From DAOSCP01 sp035379625 (lineage in GTDB: Bacteria > Bacteroidota > Ignavibacteria > Ignavibacteriales > DAOSCP01): 64,000 nt of DNA. Where the stretch lies: positions 1 through 64,000 of the forward strand of contig DAOSVM010000001.1 in NCBI GenBank assembly GCA_035379625.1, read 5' to 3'. The position numbers and the translations under genes were made by a program. Of this stretch, positions 1-8,683 are shown in pieces. The notes beneath the pieces were generated by a model. It made no database searches. It was not told where the DNA came from and was given only the letters and a program-made list of their open reading frames with translations. Within the stretch, counting starts at the first letter, position 1; each line of letters begins with the position of its first letter.

Positions 1-19
1 TTAAAGTCATATAATATTT

Positions 20-160
20 TCGTATATACAATACATTTGTATTTACAATATAAATGCACTTTTTAAAAATATATTCGATTTTACAATATTTTTGTATTTA
101 CAATATAATTACAATTTAAAAAAATTATTTGCTTTTACAATATTATCGTAATTTAATATA
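20..160. repeat. AT-rich array with 17-bp period (core 0)
   Basis: Units of the type NGTA(A/T)(A/T)TACAATATAT recur: starts at 21, 38 and 55 are exactly 17 bp apart, and a second phase gives 76 and 93, then 130 and 147. The same array forms the centre of the five inverted-repeat elements in this window, so this is probably the core of a sixth copy whose left end lies outside. I find no matching terminal repeat to its right. Positions 161-419 are AT-rich and hold no gene or structure I can recognise. Confidence 0.6.
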
Positions 161-419
161 TTTTATAAGTTAATATTATTGGAAATACATTATAATCTTA
201 AATCTAATATAAATTCAAAATCATCACTACGCTTTAAACCTTTCATCAAAATAATTCTTCATCTTTACAAAATAATTCAACAACTTATCTGTATGCCTAT
301 TACATTCTTCTACAAATTACCTAATTTCATTTAGTTCCACATCCATAATTTAAGAATTATTATATCAATTTTTTGCTTTCCTGCTTTTTCAATTAGTTTA
401 ACATAGTTAAACGCACTAT

Positions 420-1568
420 TTAATTTATTATTTCCTTTAAACAATTAATAATATAATCATTATCCTTTTTTTTCCTTACACCTATTCTCAAAAAATTACC
501 ATCAAGACCAATTTTATTACTACAATCTCTAACATAAATCCCATATTTCAAAAGCAACAAATTTGCTACTTCTCCAGATGTATAATTCCCAGGTAATTCA
601 ACCAAAACAAAATTAGCTTTAGTTGGAAAAACTTTTAATTTACCAATTGTTTTTAATTTATTATAAAATCTCTCAATTTCTTTAATATACCTAATTCGTT
701 GCCTTTCATACTCTTTTTGAAACTCATCATCGCCAAGCAAATCAATAAAAATTTCTGCAAAACCATTAATATTCCATAAAAAATCTTTTTTTAAAATTGA
801 CTGTAAAATCTTATCATCCATTACAGCATAACCTAAACGCAATCCGGGAATTCCATAATCTTTTGAAAGACTTTTAATTATTATCAAATTCTTATACTTT
901 TCGAACAATTTATAATAATTAACTAATCTATAGTTTTTATCTTCTTTTACAAAATGAATAAAGCTTTCATCTATAATAATATTTTTCAAATTGCTCAATT
1001 TGTTTAATAAATAGTCTAATTGATTATATTGTAAATACGAACCATCCGGATTATTAGGATTTATAATTATCGCATTTTTTACATCGTTAAATTTTATAAA
1101 TTCCAAATATTTTTCAATTTCTAACTGAAAATTATTCTCTTTTTTGAGTTTATAAAAAACAACATCAGCCTCATTTTTTATACTTTCGTAGTATGTGGAA
1201 AATGTAGGAATGTTAATAACGGTTTTTCCTTCCACAACATTTTGCATCAAAGATTGAATTATCTCGATAGAGCCATTCCCAACAAGAATACAATTTTTAT
1301 CAACATTAATAATTTTGCTAATTTTTATAGCTAAATCGGAATTTTGTGCAGGATATACAGAAATAGCTTTCTCAAAAATACCACTTTGTTTTAATCTCTT
1401 CTTTAACCACCTTATCACCACATCAGTAACGTAAGGATTTAATAAAAAACAAGCATCAATTTTTACTTTAATATTTCTTTGGCTCAGACAGTGTAAGGAT
1501 GGTGCGTGAGCCCCCGCACTTTCCTGATAATCTTCTAATCCATAAAACAACATTACTATACTACCCAT
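420..1568 (-). CDS. PLP-dependent aminotransferase (HisC/CobD-like fold), 5' end fused to a repeat
   Basis: Class I/II aminotransferase. The substrate-facing motif IINPNNPDGS lies near residue 170 and the PLP-lysine region IIIKSLSKDYGIPGLRLGY near residue 235, with the C-terminal small domain complete. Family members act on histidinol-phosphate or threonine-phosphate; related domains also occur C-terminal to sugar or choline nucleotidyltransferases, and the start of the conserved part (ACFLLNPYVTDVVI) resembles that fused type. The first ~30 residues (MLFYGLEDYQESAGAHAPSL...) are unlike the family and are encoded by 1481-1568, which begins with the terminal inverted repeat of the mobile elements seen elsewhere here. 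The gene is therefore probably 5'-truncated, possibly having lost an N-terminal domain, and may be a pseudogene. No clear ribosome binding site precedes the start. Substrate unknown. Confidence 0.7.
   Translation of the reverse strand: MGSIVMLFYGLEDYQESAGAHAPSLHCLSQRNIKVKIDACFLLNPYVTDVVIRWLKKRLKQSGIFEKAISVYPAQNSDLAIKISKIINVDKNCILVGNGSIEIIQSLMQNVVEGKTVINIPTFSTYYESIKNEADVVFYKLKKENNFQLEIEKYLEFIKFNDVKNAIIINPNNPDGSYLQYNQLDYLLNKLSNLKNIIIDESFIHFVKEDKNYRLVNYYKLFEKYKNLIIIKSLSKDYGIPGLRLGYAVMDDKILQSILKKDFLWNINGFAEIFIDLLGDDEFQKEYERQRIRYIKEIERFYNKLKTIGKLKVFPTKANFVLVELPGNYTSGEVANLLLLKYGIYVRDCSNKIGLDGNFLRIGVRKKKDNDYIINCLKEIIN
1481..1530 (+). repeat. solitary terminal repeat of the E-element family, inside a gene
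   Basis: GGCTCAGACAGTGTAAG at 1481-1497 matches the 17-bp terminal inverted repeat of the five elements with only its final base changed, and the preceding TTT matches the flank of E3. It is followed by a GTGCG...CGCAC hairpin that resembles a weathered form of the GCCCGTGCG-type end. No partner terminus or AT-rich core lies to the right, so this is a remnant. Confidence 0.6.
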
Positions 1569-1742
1569 TTAGCGATTAAACTTTAAAATATAATGTTTTA
1601 AAAGTAAATAAAAATACATAAATTTATTTCAACATTATCAAGATTAATTTAAAGTAATCAATTAATAATTTAATATTTATTTAATTTTTTTTTAAAAAAT
1701 AAAATATTATATTGAAAAAAATAATTAAATTTAGGTGGTATA

Positions 1743-2083
1743 ATGAAATCTATCATTATATTATTTTTAGCAGTAGTAAACTTCTCATTAGCAAAAAATA
1801 TTTTACAAGATACAACCGAAGTAAATAATGTTTTAGAAAATGATATAAAAAGTGCTAATGAAATCTTAACTTTCGCTGACGAAATGCCAACTTTCCCCGG
1901 CGATATGGAAGAATTATATGCATTTATCGCTAATAATATTGAATATCCAGAAGCAGCAAAAAGACTTAATATTAGTGGAAAAGTTAAAGTTGAGTTTATT
2001 GTAGATAAAGATGGCACAGTGAAAAATCCCGTTGTTGTAAACGGGATTGGAGGCGGTTGCGATGAAGAAGCTTTACGTATTGT
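1743..2083 (+). CDS. TonB C-terminal domain protein, 3' end lost in assembly gap
   Basis: Small exported protein with a signal peptide (MKSIIILFLAVVNFSLA) and a TonB_C domain: EYPEAAKRLNISGKVKVEF near residues 72-90, then VDKDGTVKNPVV and the GGGCDEEALRIV helix. TonB C-terminal domains contact outer-membrane receptors at the TonB box; short forms without the proline-rich linker are common in Bacteroidota, where they may couple to other partners. A ribosome binding site (AGGTGG) precedes the ATG. The final 20-30 residues of the domain are missing because the reading frame runs into the Ns. The 159 bp upstream are AT-rich with no clear promoter. Confidence 0.75.
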
Positions 2084-2093
2084 NNNNNNNNNN
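2084..2093. other. assembly gap (10 Ns)
   Basis: Ten consecutive undetermined bases. The true distance between the TonB-like gene and the next gene is unknown, so the 25 bp left between them should not be read as an operon spacing. Confidence 0.98.
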
Positions 2094-2118
2094 TTTTAAC
2101 AAATTTAAAGGAGTTTTT

Positions 2119-3402
2119 ATGAAAAAAGGAGTTTTTCTTTTCTTTGTTTTAGTTTGTTTTTCTGTACTATTTGCACAAACTACTGGTTATACAGAAAATG
2201 TATCTGATGCTGCAGTTCTAGTGGAAAATTTCACTACAACTGGTAAGTTAAGGGGTTATAACGGTTGGACTAAGTATAGCGGCGATACAAACCAAATTCA
2301 AATTACTTCTGGTGCATTAACTTATTCAAATTATCCTAATTCTGGTGTAGGAAATAAAATTACAATTAATGGTTCAAACTCTGAAGATGTTTATAAATCA
2401 TTTACTGCAATTACATCACAATATGTTTATTATTCATTTTTAATTAAAGTAACTCCTTCAAATTCTTCAGGCGCATATTTTATGTTTCTTGATCCTGATG
2501 GGAATTTAGGTAGTACTGGCGACTGGTGTGCACGTTTATTTGCTAAAAGTGATGGCACTAATATCCAATTTGGTATAAGTAATTCTAGTACAGCTTCTTG
2601 GGCTTCAACAAATTATGATAATAACACACACTGCATTGTTGTAAAATTAGATAGAAATACTGGAAATCTAGCTTTATTTGTAGATCCTGATCTCTCAAAT
2701 TCAACAGAGCCAACACCAACTTTTACTGTTAATGGTTCAGGTGCCATAGGAAATGTATCATCTATTGCTATTCGCCAAGCTTCAGGTTTACCTGCAATGG
2801 ACATCTCCAATCTTCGTGTTGCAAATAGCTGGTCACAAGCTCCTCTCCCTGTAGAACTATCATTATTCACCTACAAATTAGTTGATGGTAAAGTAAAACT
2901 TTTATGGAATACCGCTACCGAACTTAACAACAAAGGCTTTTATGTAGAAAAAAATATTGCCAATAGCTGGATTACTTTAGGTTTTGTTGATGGTAAAGGT
3001 AATTCCAACATTTCAAACAGCTACGAATTTACAGATAACTCTCAAAACTTTGGCAAAGTTTCCTACAGATTAAAACAAGTAGATTTTGATGGTAAATTTA
3101 CATATTCACATACAATTGAAGTAAATGCTACTTTACCAAAAGAATTAACATTAATGCAAAATTATCCAAATCCATTTAATCCAACAACAACAATAACTTA
3201 TGCAATTCCAACAGCTGGTAATGTAAGCGTAAAAGTTTACAACAGCTTAGGACAAGAAGTTGTAACATTATTTGAAGGCTACCAAGAAGCTGGAATGAAG
3301 CAATTAAACTTTAACGCAAACAATTTAAATAGCGGTATTTACTACTGCGTTGTAAACTTTGGAAACTCAACTAAAGTTACAAAAATGATGTTAATGAAAT
3401 AA
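2119..3402 (+). CDS. secreted protein with type IX secretion C-terminal sorting domain
   Basis: 427 residues. The start at 2119 follows AAAGGAG by five bases and opens a clear signal peptide (MKKGVFLFFVLVCFSVLFAQ). Residues ~35-240 form a laminin-G/lectin-like beta-rich region with WDF-poor, Ser/Thr/Asn-rich strands. Around residue 250 the phrase LPVELSLFTYKL begins the usual linker domain, and the last ~85 residues are the sorting domain (NYPNPFNPTTTITYAI, YNSLGQEVVTLF, GIYYCVVNFG, ending KVTKMMLMK). In this group that domain directs passage through the type IX secretion system and attachment to the surface. Ligand unknown; an adhesin or glycan-binding role is only a guess. Confidence 0.85.
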   Translation: MKKGVFLFFVLVCFSVLFAQTTGYTENVSDAAVLVENFTTTGKLRGYNGWTKYSGDTNQIQITSGALTYSNYPNSGVGNKITINGSNSEDVYKSFTAITSQYVYYSFLIKVTPSNSSGAYFMFLDPDGNLGSTGDWCARLFAKSDGTNIQFGISNSSTASWASTNYDNNTHCIVVKLDRNTGNLALFVDPDLSNSTEPTPTFTVNGSGAIGNVSSIAIRQASGLPAMDISNLRVANSWSQAPLPVELSLFTYKLVDGKVKLLWNTATELNNKGFYVEKNIANSWITLGFVDGKGNSNISNSYEFTDNSQNFGKVSYRLKQVDFDGKFTYSHTIEVNATLPKELTLMQNYPNPFNPTTTITYAIPTAGNVSVKVYNSLGQEVVTLFEGYQEAGMKQLNFNANNLNSGIYYCVVNFGNSTKVTKMMLMK

Positions 3403-3410
3403 ATCATTTT

Positions 3411-3438
3411 AAGGCCGCCGTATGGCGACTTTTTTTTG
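3411..3438 (+). terminator. rho-independent terminator
   Basis: AAGGCCGCC, a 4-base loop and GGCGACTTTTTTTT nine bases after the stop codon. The stem has one C-A mismatch but ends in an eight-T run. Confidence 0.65.
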
Positions 3439-3446
3439 ATTTATTA

Positions 3447-4042
3447 CTCGGACAGTATAAGCATTAAACTTTTTAAATTATTCCGCATCTCAACCATTAA
3501 TATTACAACCAATCTATTCAATCACGCATTTTATTTATTACTTTTAATATGTAATATATTCCATTTCAACGATATATGAAAATATTCTTTCATAATCGCA
3601 AAATATTTTTTGTATTTTATAAAAAAAATTGCAATGTAAACTCTTTCAGGCATCTTTTTCCTTGAATGTAAGCAACTTATCGCGGTAATACTCGTATTTT
3701 TTTTGCGCTTTTATTTCTGCTGAAATGCGAATACTTTGCAGGAGGAAAAGAAATTTTTTTTGTTGATTTTCAAAATAATATTGTATATACAAATTTATTA
3801 TTCCAAATCAATATTATATCGTATAATTAATATTATCGTATTGACGAAAATATTTTTTTGATTTTATAATATATCGTATTATTAATATTATTGTGAATAC
3901 GAATATATTATTAAGGGAGAAACCGTTCTGGCGCTGGATTTATGGAGTTGTGAAACAATTGAGCTTTTTAGCGGGCCTTTTGGCCCGCTGCCCCTTGCAG
4001 CTTCTAAAAAGCTGCAAGGGGCTATACCTACACTGTCTGAGC
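3447..4042 (+). mobile_element. non-coding inverted-repeat element E1 (596 bp)
   Basis: Left terminus CTCGGACAGTATAAGC at 3447 and right terminus, read inward, GCTCAGACAGTGTA from 4042. TA flanks both sides. The right end carries GCGGGCC-TTTT-GGCCCGC (3971-3988) and CCCCTTGCAGCTT-CTAAA-AAGCTGCAAGGGG (3991-4021). The interior is AT-rich with the 17-bp-period array near 3775-3912. There is no open reading frame of note and no transposase, so this resembles a MITE. It lies between two convergent genes, its right end 29 bp from the coaE stop. Confidence 0.75.
3775..3912. repeat. AT-rich palindromic array in E1
   Basis: Degenerate units such as ATATTGTATATACAAAT, ATATCGTATAATTAATATTATCGTA and ATTGTGAATACGAATATAT. 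The period is less regular than in the other cores. Confidence 0.5.
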
Positions 4043-4071
4043 TATATAAATTATTTTTCTTTATAAATTAA

Positions 4072-4683
4072 TTACAGTAATAAAGTGTTTAATATGGTCA
4101 GAATAAATTTAGCCCTGTTTTTTAAATCATCTATATTATCGTTATTTTCTACGATTATATCTGCATATTTTCGTTTTTCTTCATCTGGAATTTGAGTTTG
4201 CATAATTTTCAAAATTTCTTCATCAGTCAAATTACTTCTTTGTTTAACTCTGCGTAACCTTTCTCTTTGTTCCGAGTAAATTAGAATTATAAAATCAAAA
4301 AGTTCATCAAAATTTGCTTCATAAATAAGAGCAGATTCAACAAATATAATACGGTTATTTTTTTTAAGATCTTCTATTTTCTCTTTTGTCTTTTTTATAA
4401 CTGCGGGATGAACTATTGAATTTAAGATTTGTAGTTTTTCGAAATCATTAAAAACTATATCTCGTAAGTAATGAGTATTAATTTTCCCATCATTGAAATA
4501 ACTTTGAGTGCCTAAAGTTTCAATAATTCTTTTCTTTACTGCATCATCTGTTGCCATAATTTCCTTAGCCATATTATCGGAATGAATAACAGGGAAATTG
4601 TTTTGCGTTAATATTTCGCAAAATGTTGATTTTCCACTCCCAATGCCACCTGTTATGCCCACTACAAGATTTTGATATTTCAT
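4072..4683 (-). CDS. coaE: dephospho-CoA kinase
   Basis: Phosphorylates the 3'-hydroxyl of the ribose of dephospho-CoA with ATP, the last step of coenzyme A synthesis, in the cytosol. 203 residues, the usual length. The P-loop GITGGIGSGKST is at residues 9-20, followed by the CoA-domain segment HSDNMAKEIM and the lid region QRERLRRVKQRSNLTDEEI with its arginines near residue 145. The ATG lies at 4683, and the divergent gene on the other strand begins at 4729, so their promoters share a very short interval. No terminator of its own is evident; E1 begins 29 bp past the stop. Confidence 0.93.
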   Translation of the reverse strand: MKYQNLVVGITGGIGSGKSTFCEILTQNNFPVIHSDNMAKEIMATDDAVKKRIIETLGTQSYFNDGKINTHYLRDIVFNDFEKLQILNSIVHPAVIKKTKEKIEDLKKNNRIIFVESALIYEANFDELFDFIILIYSEQRERLRRVKQRSNLTDEEILKIMQTQIPDEEKRKYADIIVENNDNIDDLKNRAKFILTILNTLLL

Positions 4684-4728
4684 TTTTCCCTTAAATTTTA
4701 TTATTTTTTGTTTATTTCTTTTAATTTT

Positions 4729-5703
4729 ATGAAAAAATTCCTTTCAATAATAATATATACAACGGGATTACTTTATTTATTTTCAGCATTTACAAAAGTT
4801 TATCCAATAAATTATTTTGAGTATATCATCAAAGAAACTGCAAATTTTGATTATATAACAACTCAAATTATATCAAGAGTAATTATTACAATAGAATTAT
4901 GCTTAGGTTTATTTTATATTACGAAATTCAACTTGAAAAAGTTCACAATACCAATATCGATAATTTTACTAATTTTCTTCAATTTTATTTTAATCTACCA
5001 AATAGCATTTATTCAATTAAATAATTGCGGCTGTTTTGGGAATAAATTCGATTTATCTCCGGAAAATTCCTTAATTAAAAATTTTATTTTAATTATCCTT
5101 AATCTATTTGTTTTATGGAAGTACAAAGAAGAATATTTTTATTCCTATAAAAGTTTGATTATATTTTTTATTATTGGTGCGATTATATTTTTATTATTTC
5201 CATTGAAATTAAAAAAAATAGACGTAAATAATAAAATACAAAAAATTAACATTATTACGCAAACAAATGTAAAAATTTTTAGTGATACATTGCAAAAAAG
5301 CTCTTCAAAAATAAAAATAATAAAAAAAGAGATTTCTATTTTTACACCTTTGAATAAATATCATAAAAATATTAATGTTAACGATGGTAATAAAATATTA
5401 TTATTTTTAAGTTTGGATTGCGAACATTGTTTACAAGTTGCCAAAGATATTTCAAAATATTTAAATAAATCTAATAGTATAGTTTACTTTTTAGGAGATG
5501 AGCAAGAAATTCCTAATTTTTTGCAAAAAAGTAAGATAAAAACAAATTATATTTTATTAAGTGCGAGTGAATTTTTTGAATATGTTGACGGTATACCACC
5601 AATAATTTTCTTTTTGAAAGATGGAAAAATTTTGAAAAAATTTACTCAAGAAGAAATAGAAGACGGGAAATTGAACAGTTTTATAATTAACAATTTAAGG
5701 TAA
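4729..5703 (+). CDS. MauE/DoxX-like membrane protein with C-terminal thioredoxin-like domain
   Basis: 324 residues from the ATG at 4729; an upstream in-frame ATG at 4672 would run into coaE on the other strand and lacks a good binding site. Residues 1-165 hold about five membrane segments with the MauE/DoxX signature NNCGCFG between segments 3 and 4. The rest is a periplasmic domain beginning FLSLDCEHC, a CxxC pair in thioredoxin-fold position, followed by a cis-proline-like GIPPIIFF. MauE-type proteins pass electrons or disulfides across the membrane for maturation of periplasmic proteins, so a thiol-redox role is likely but the target is unknown. The next gene starts four bases after the stop. 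Confidence 0.7.
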   Translation: MKKFLSIIIYTTGLLYLFSAFTKVYPINYFEYIIKETANFDYITTQIISRVIITIELCLGLFYITKFNLKKFTIPISIILLIFFNFILIYQIAFIQLNNCGCFGNKFDLSPENSLIKNFILIILNLFVLWKYKEEYFYSYKSLIIFFIIGAIIFLLFPLKLKKIDVNNKIQKINIITQTNVKIFSDTLQKSSSKIKIIKKEISIFTPLNKYHKNINVNDGNKILLFLSLDCEHCLQVAKDISKYLNKSNSIVYFLGDEQEIPNFLQKSKIKTNYILLSASEFFEYVDGIPPIIFFLKDGKILKKFTQEEIEDGKLNSFIINNLR

Positions 5704-5707
5704 AAAA

Positions 5708-6562
5708 TTGGCAAAAGAGTTAAAAAAATCAACGTACATAGCATTAACATTAAATATTTTTTTATTTACAATAAAAATAATTTTTGGTTTAATATCCAAT
5801 TCCATTGCCTTAATTTCAGAAGGAATCAATTCACTGACGGATATTATATCATCATTGGCAATAATATTTGGCGTAAGAATATCAACAATAGAGCCTGATG
5901 AGCATCATCACTTTGGTCATCACGCTGCACAACCACTTTCAACTTTCGTTGTTTCTGTTTTTGCTGGAATTTTAGGGCTAAACATTATTCAAGAGTCAAT
6001 CAAAAGGATGATTGATCCACCCAAAAACGTAAACATTGATATTTATGTAATTTCTGTGCTTGTAATAACCATAATTACCAAACTTTCTATGAATTTATAT
6101 CAGCTAAAAATAAGTAAAAAATTTAATAGTTCCGCTGTAAAAGCCCAATCGATTGATAGCATAAACGATGTTATTGCATCTTCCATTGCTTTAGTTGGTA
6201 TTATTTTAACAAAAAATTCATTGCAAATTTTTGATTCAATAGCTGGAATTTTAGTAGCATTTTTTATAATTAAATCTGGTTATGATATTGCAAGAGAAAA
6301 TATTGATTATTTAATGGGAAAAGCTGCTGATCCGGAGACGATAAAATTAATTATTGAACAAGCTATGAATATAGAAGGCGTTAAAGGAATTAACGATTTG
6401 CGTTCATATTATGTTGGGAACAAATTCCACATTGAAATTCATATTGAAGTTGATAAAGAACTCACAACCGAAATCTCGCATCAAATTGGGAAAGATGTAC
6501 AAAATAAACTTGAAAGTAATGATAATATAGGAAAAGCTTTTATTCATATAGATCCCGTATAA
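5708..6562 (+). CDS. cation diffusion facilitator family metal exporter
   Basis: 284 residues with six membrane segments and a C-terminal cytoplasmic domain (IEGVKGINDLRSYYVGN...HIEIHIEVDKEL). It exchanges a divalent metal for protons. The histidine-rich HHHFGHHAAQP between segments 2 and 3 is typical. The TM2 metal motif reads NxxxD (INSLTD) and the TM5 motif DxxxD (DSINDV), not the HxxxD of zinc exporters, so iron, manganese or cobalt are possible and the metal cannot be called. The TTG at 5708 is the only start that gives the full first helix; the upstream gene ends four bases earlier, so the two are probably co-transcribed. Confidence 0.85.
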   Translation: MAKELKKSTYIALTLNIFLFTIKIIFGLISNSIALISEGINSLTDIISSLAIIFGVRISTIEPDEHHHFGHHAAQPLSTFVVSVFAGILGLNIIQESIKRMIDPPKNVNIDIYVISVLVITIITKLSMNLYQLKISKKFNSSAVKAQSIDSINDVIASSIALVGIILTKNSLQIFDSIAGILVAFFIIKSGYDIARENIDYLMGKAADPETIKLIIEQAMNIEGVKGINDLRSYYVGNKFHIEIHIEVDKELTTEISHQIGKDVQNKLESNDNIGKAFIHIDPV

Positions 6563-6590
6563 TTTATTAATTTTAAAATTTAATTTTCTA

Positions 6591-6659
6591 TCTCTCATTA
6601 TGGTTTGGTATAAATTTTGATATCTATAATACCAAACACCGAATAATGAGAGATTTTTT
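6591..6659 (+). terminator. long hairpin with T-run directly before the glgX start
   Basis: The arms TCTCTCATTAT-GGTTTGGTAT (6591-6611) and ATACCAAA...ATAATGAGAGA (6629-6653) pair over about 20 bp with two small bulges, followed by TTTTTT. It has the form of a rho-independent terminator for the gene upstream, but the next start codon lies only two bases after the T-run and C, which leaves no room for a separate promoter and leader. It could act as an attenuator for the debranching enzyme. Confidence 0.65.
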
Positions 6660-6661
6660 CA

Positions 6662-8683
6662 ATGTATAAAATTACTGAACAGCTTAAAGAATTATCATTA
6701 GCCTTAAAACTTCAAAATCGAATAGAATTTACTAATACTTTAGGACTAACATTCGTAAATAACGGTATCATTTGCCGTATTTTTGCTCCTGAAGCTTTTC
6801 TTGTTACAATTTGTATTTTTGACAAGCCGTCACAAAATTTCTATGAAGAAATTCCTCTCGATGAAACTTACGATTCTATTTGGGAAATAACATTACCAAA
6901 TCATTATTATGGAAAATATTACAATTATAATATTTACAAAAACGAGCAAGAATATTGTAACAAAAATAAAAGATTTGTTTTAGATCCATATGCTAAATTT
7001 ATAACCAAAAAATATTATTACTTAACACCAGCAAAAGGTATTATTAAAAAATCTGAAGATTTCGATTGGGAAGATGATAAGCACATTAATATTGATTATA
7101 AAGATTTAATAATTTACGAGTGCCATTTACGTGATACTACATCACATCCTTCAGCGCAAGCAAAGAATCCGGGCACATACGATGGATTTATTGAAAAGGG
7201 TATTCCTTATTTAAATAAACTTGGTGTTAATGCGGTTGAATTTTTACCAATTCATTCATTTTCAAATTTCGAAATTCCATATAATAAACCGGTTGAAGGT
7301 TTTCCAATTATAAATACGTGGAATCCTTACGAGCGGAACCATTGGGGATATATGACTATAAATTATTTCACACCAGAATCATATTATTTGGATGGTGAAG
7401 TAAAATTTAACAGTTGGTCTAATATTGATGGGAAAGCAAATAATGAATTTAAAAAATTAGTTAAGGAATTACATAAAAACGATATTGCAGTAATTCTGGA
7501 TGTAGTCTATAATCATTTTTCAAACTATTTCCAAAATGGGCTAAAACAAATTTGTGAAGATTATTATTTTCGAAAAAACGCTGAAGGATATTTGACTTCG
7601 GAAAGTGGTTGCGGGAACGATTTGAAAAGTGAAAATGCTTATGTAAGGAAATTAATAATTGAAAGTCTGATTTATTGGGTTCAAGAGTATCACGTAGATG
7701 GTTTCAGGTTCGATTTAGCGAAATTATTAGATTGGGAAACGATAGAAGAAATTGAAGAAGAATTAAAAAGAATTTTCCCTGATATTATTTTAATTGCAGA
7801 GCCTTGGATGGGAGGTTACGATCCAAGCGGTTTTTCTTACAGAAATTTTGCTGCTTGGAACGACCAATTAAGAAATGGAATTAAAGGTGAAAATCCTTTC
7901 CACGGTAAAGGTTGGATATTTGGGCATTGGTTTGCTTTTAATCATCCGAATAAAATCAAAAATTATTTAATGGGCACCGTTCTCGATTGCCCTTACGAAA
8001 CCGCGGGGCTTTTCTTACGTCCTGCTCATAGCGTAAATTATTTAGAATCTCACGATGGTTATACTTTAGGTGATTTTATTCGTTTAGCAATTGGGAAAGC
8101 TGTTCAAAATTATGAAATTCAAAATGTAGAAGAATTTGTAAAATTAAATACTTATGAAATGAATCTTCACAAACTTGCTGCTGCATTTTTATTTGCTTCC
8201 AGCGGAATTGTAATGATACATCAAGGTCAAGAATTTGCAAGGACAAAAGTTATTGCTAATGACAACAATATTGAAGATAGTAAAAAAGGCTTATTAGACC
8301 ACGATTCTTATAATAAAGATAATGAAACAAATTATATTAATTACAATCACGTAAAAATTAATTACGAACTTTTCCAATTTTATCAAGAATTAATTGCTAT
8401 AAGAAAAAAATATAACGCTATTAAATCTGAAAAGATTGATAAATTTACTTTTTACGATTTTCAACATAATCCTTTCTGTTTAGGTGTCCAAAAAATTGAA
8501 AATAATCAAAAATTTATTGCATACTTCAATGCTTCTGAAGAAATTTCTTCTGAAATTTCAATAGAAAATGAAAATTGGAAAATTATTCTATGGAATAATG
8601 CATATCCTCATTATAATGAAAATTATATCAATATTATAATTGAACCTAAAGGCTTTTTCTATGCAATTCAGGAATTGAAATAA
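6662..8683 (+). CDS. glgX: glycogen debranching enzyme / isoamylase-type GH13
   Basis: 673 residues. Cleaves alpha-1,6 branch points of glycogen. An N-terminal CBM48-like beta domain (residues ~25-130, ICRIFAPEA...) precedes the catalytic barrel. The four GH13 regions are visible: DVVYNH near 280, DGFRFDLAK near 347 with the nucleophile Asp, AEPW near 380 with the acid/base Glu, and ESHDG near 462. NTWNPYERNHWGYM takes the place of the YNWGYDP of pullulanases. The C-terminal beta domain is complete. The ATG follows a terminator-like hairpin almost directly and no good ribosome binding site is seen. The stop overlaps the next start (TAATG), suggesting translational coupling. Confidence 0.82.
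   Translation: MYKITEQLKELSLALKLQNRIEFTNTLGLTFVNNGIICRIFAPEAFLVTICIFDKPSQNFYEEIPLDETYDSIWEITLPNHYYGKYYNYNIYKNEQEYCNKNKRFVLDPYAKFITKKYYYLTPAKGIIKKSEDFDWEDDKHINIDYKDLIIYECHLRDTTSHPSAQAKNPGTYDGFIEKGIPYLNKLGVNAVEFLPIHSFSNFEIPYNKPVEGFPIINTWNPYERNHWGYMTINYFTPESYYLDGEVKFNSWSNIDGKANNEFKKLVKELHKNDIAVILDVVYNHFSNYFQNGLKQICEDYYFRKNAEGYLTSESGCGNDLKSENAYVRKLIIESLIYWVQEYHVDGFRFDLAKLLDWETIEEIEEELKRIFPDIILIAEPWMGGYDPSGFSYRNFAAWNDQLRNGIKGENPFHGKGWIFGHWFAFNHPNKIKNYLMGTVLDCPYETAGLFLRPAHSVNYLESHDGYTLGDFIRLAIGKAVQNYEIQNVEEFVKLNTYEMNLHKLAAAFLFASSGIVMIHQGQEFARTKVIANDNNIEDSKKGLLDHDSYNKDNETNYINYNHVKINYELFQFYQELIAIRKKYNAIKSEKIDKFTFYDFQHNPFCLGVQKIENNQKFIAYFNASEEISSEISIENENWKIILWNNAYPHYNENYINIIIEPKGFFYAIQELK

Noticed and set aside
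2047..2118. Extended N-terminus of the sorted protein across the Ns
   Set aside because: The extension reads through undetermined bases and lies before a clear ribosome binding site and signal peptide starting at 2119.
3971..4042. Integron attC site
   Set aside because: Strong hairpins and repeated ends suggested it, but there are no R-box core sites, no cassette genes and no integrase.
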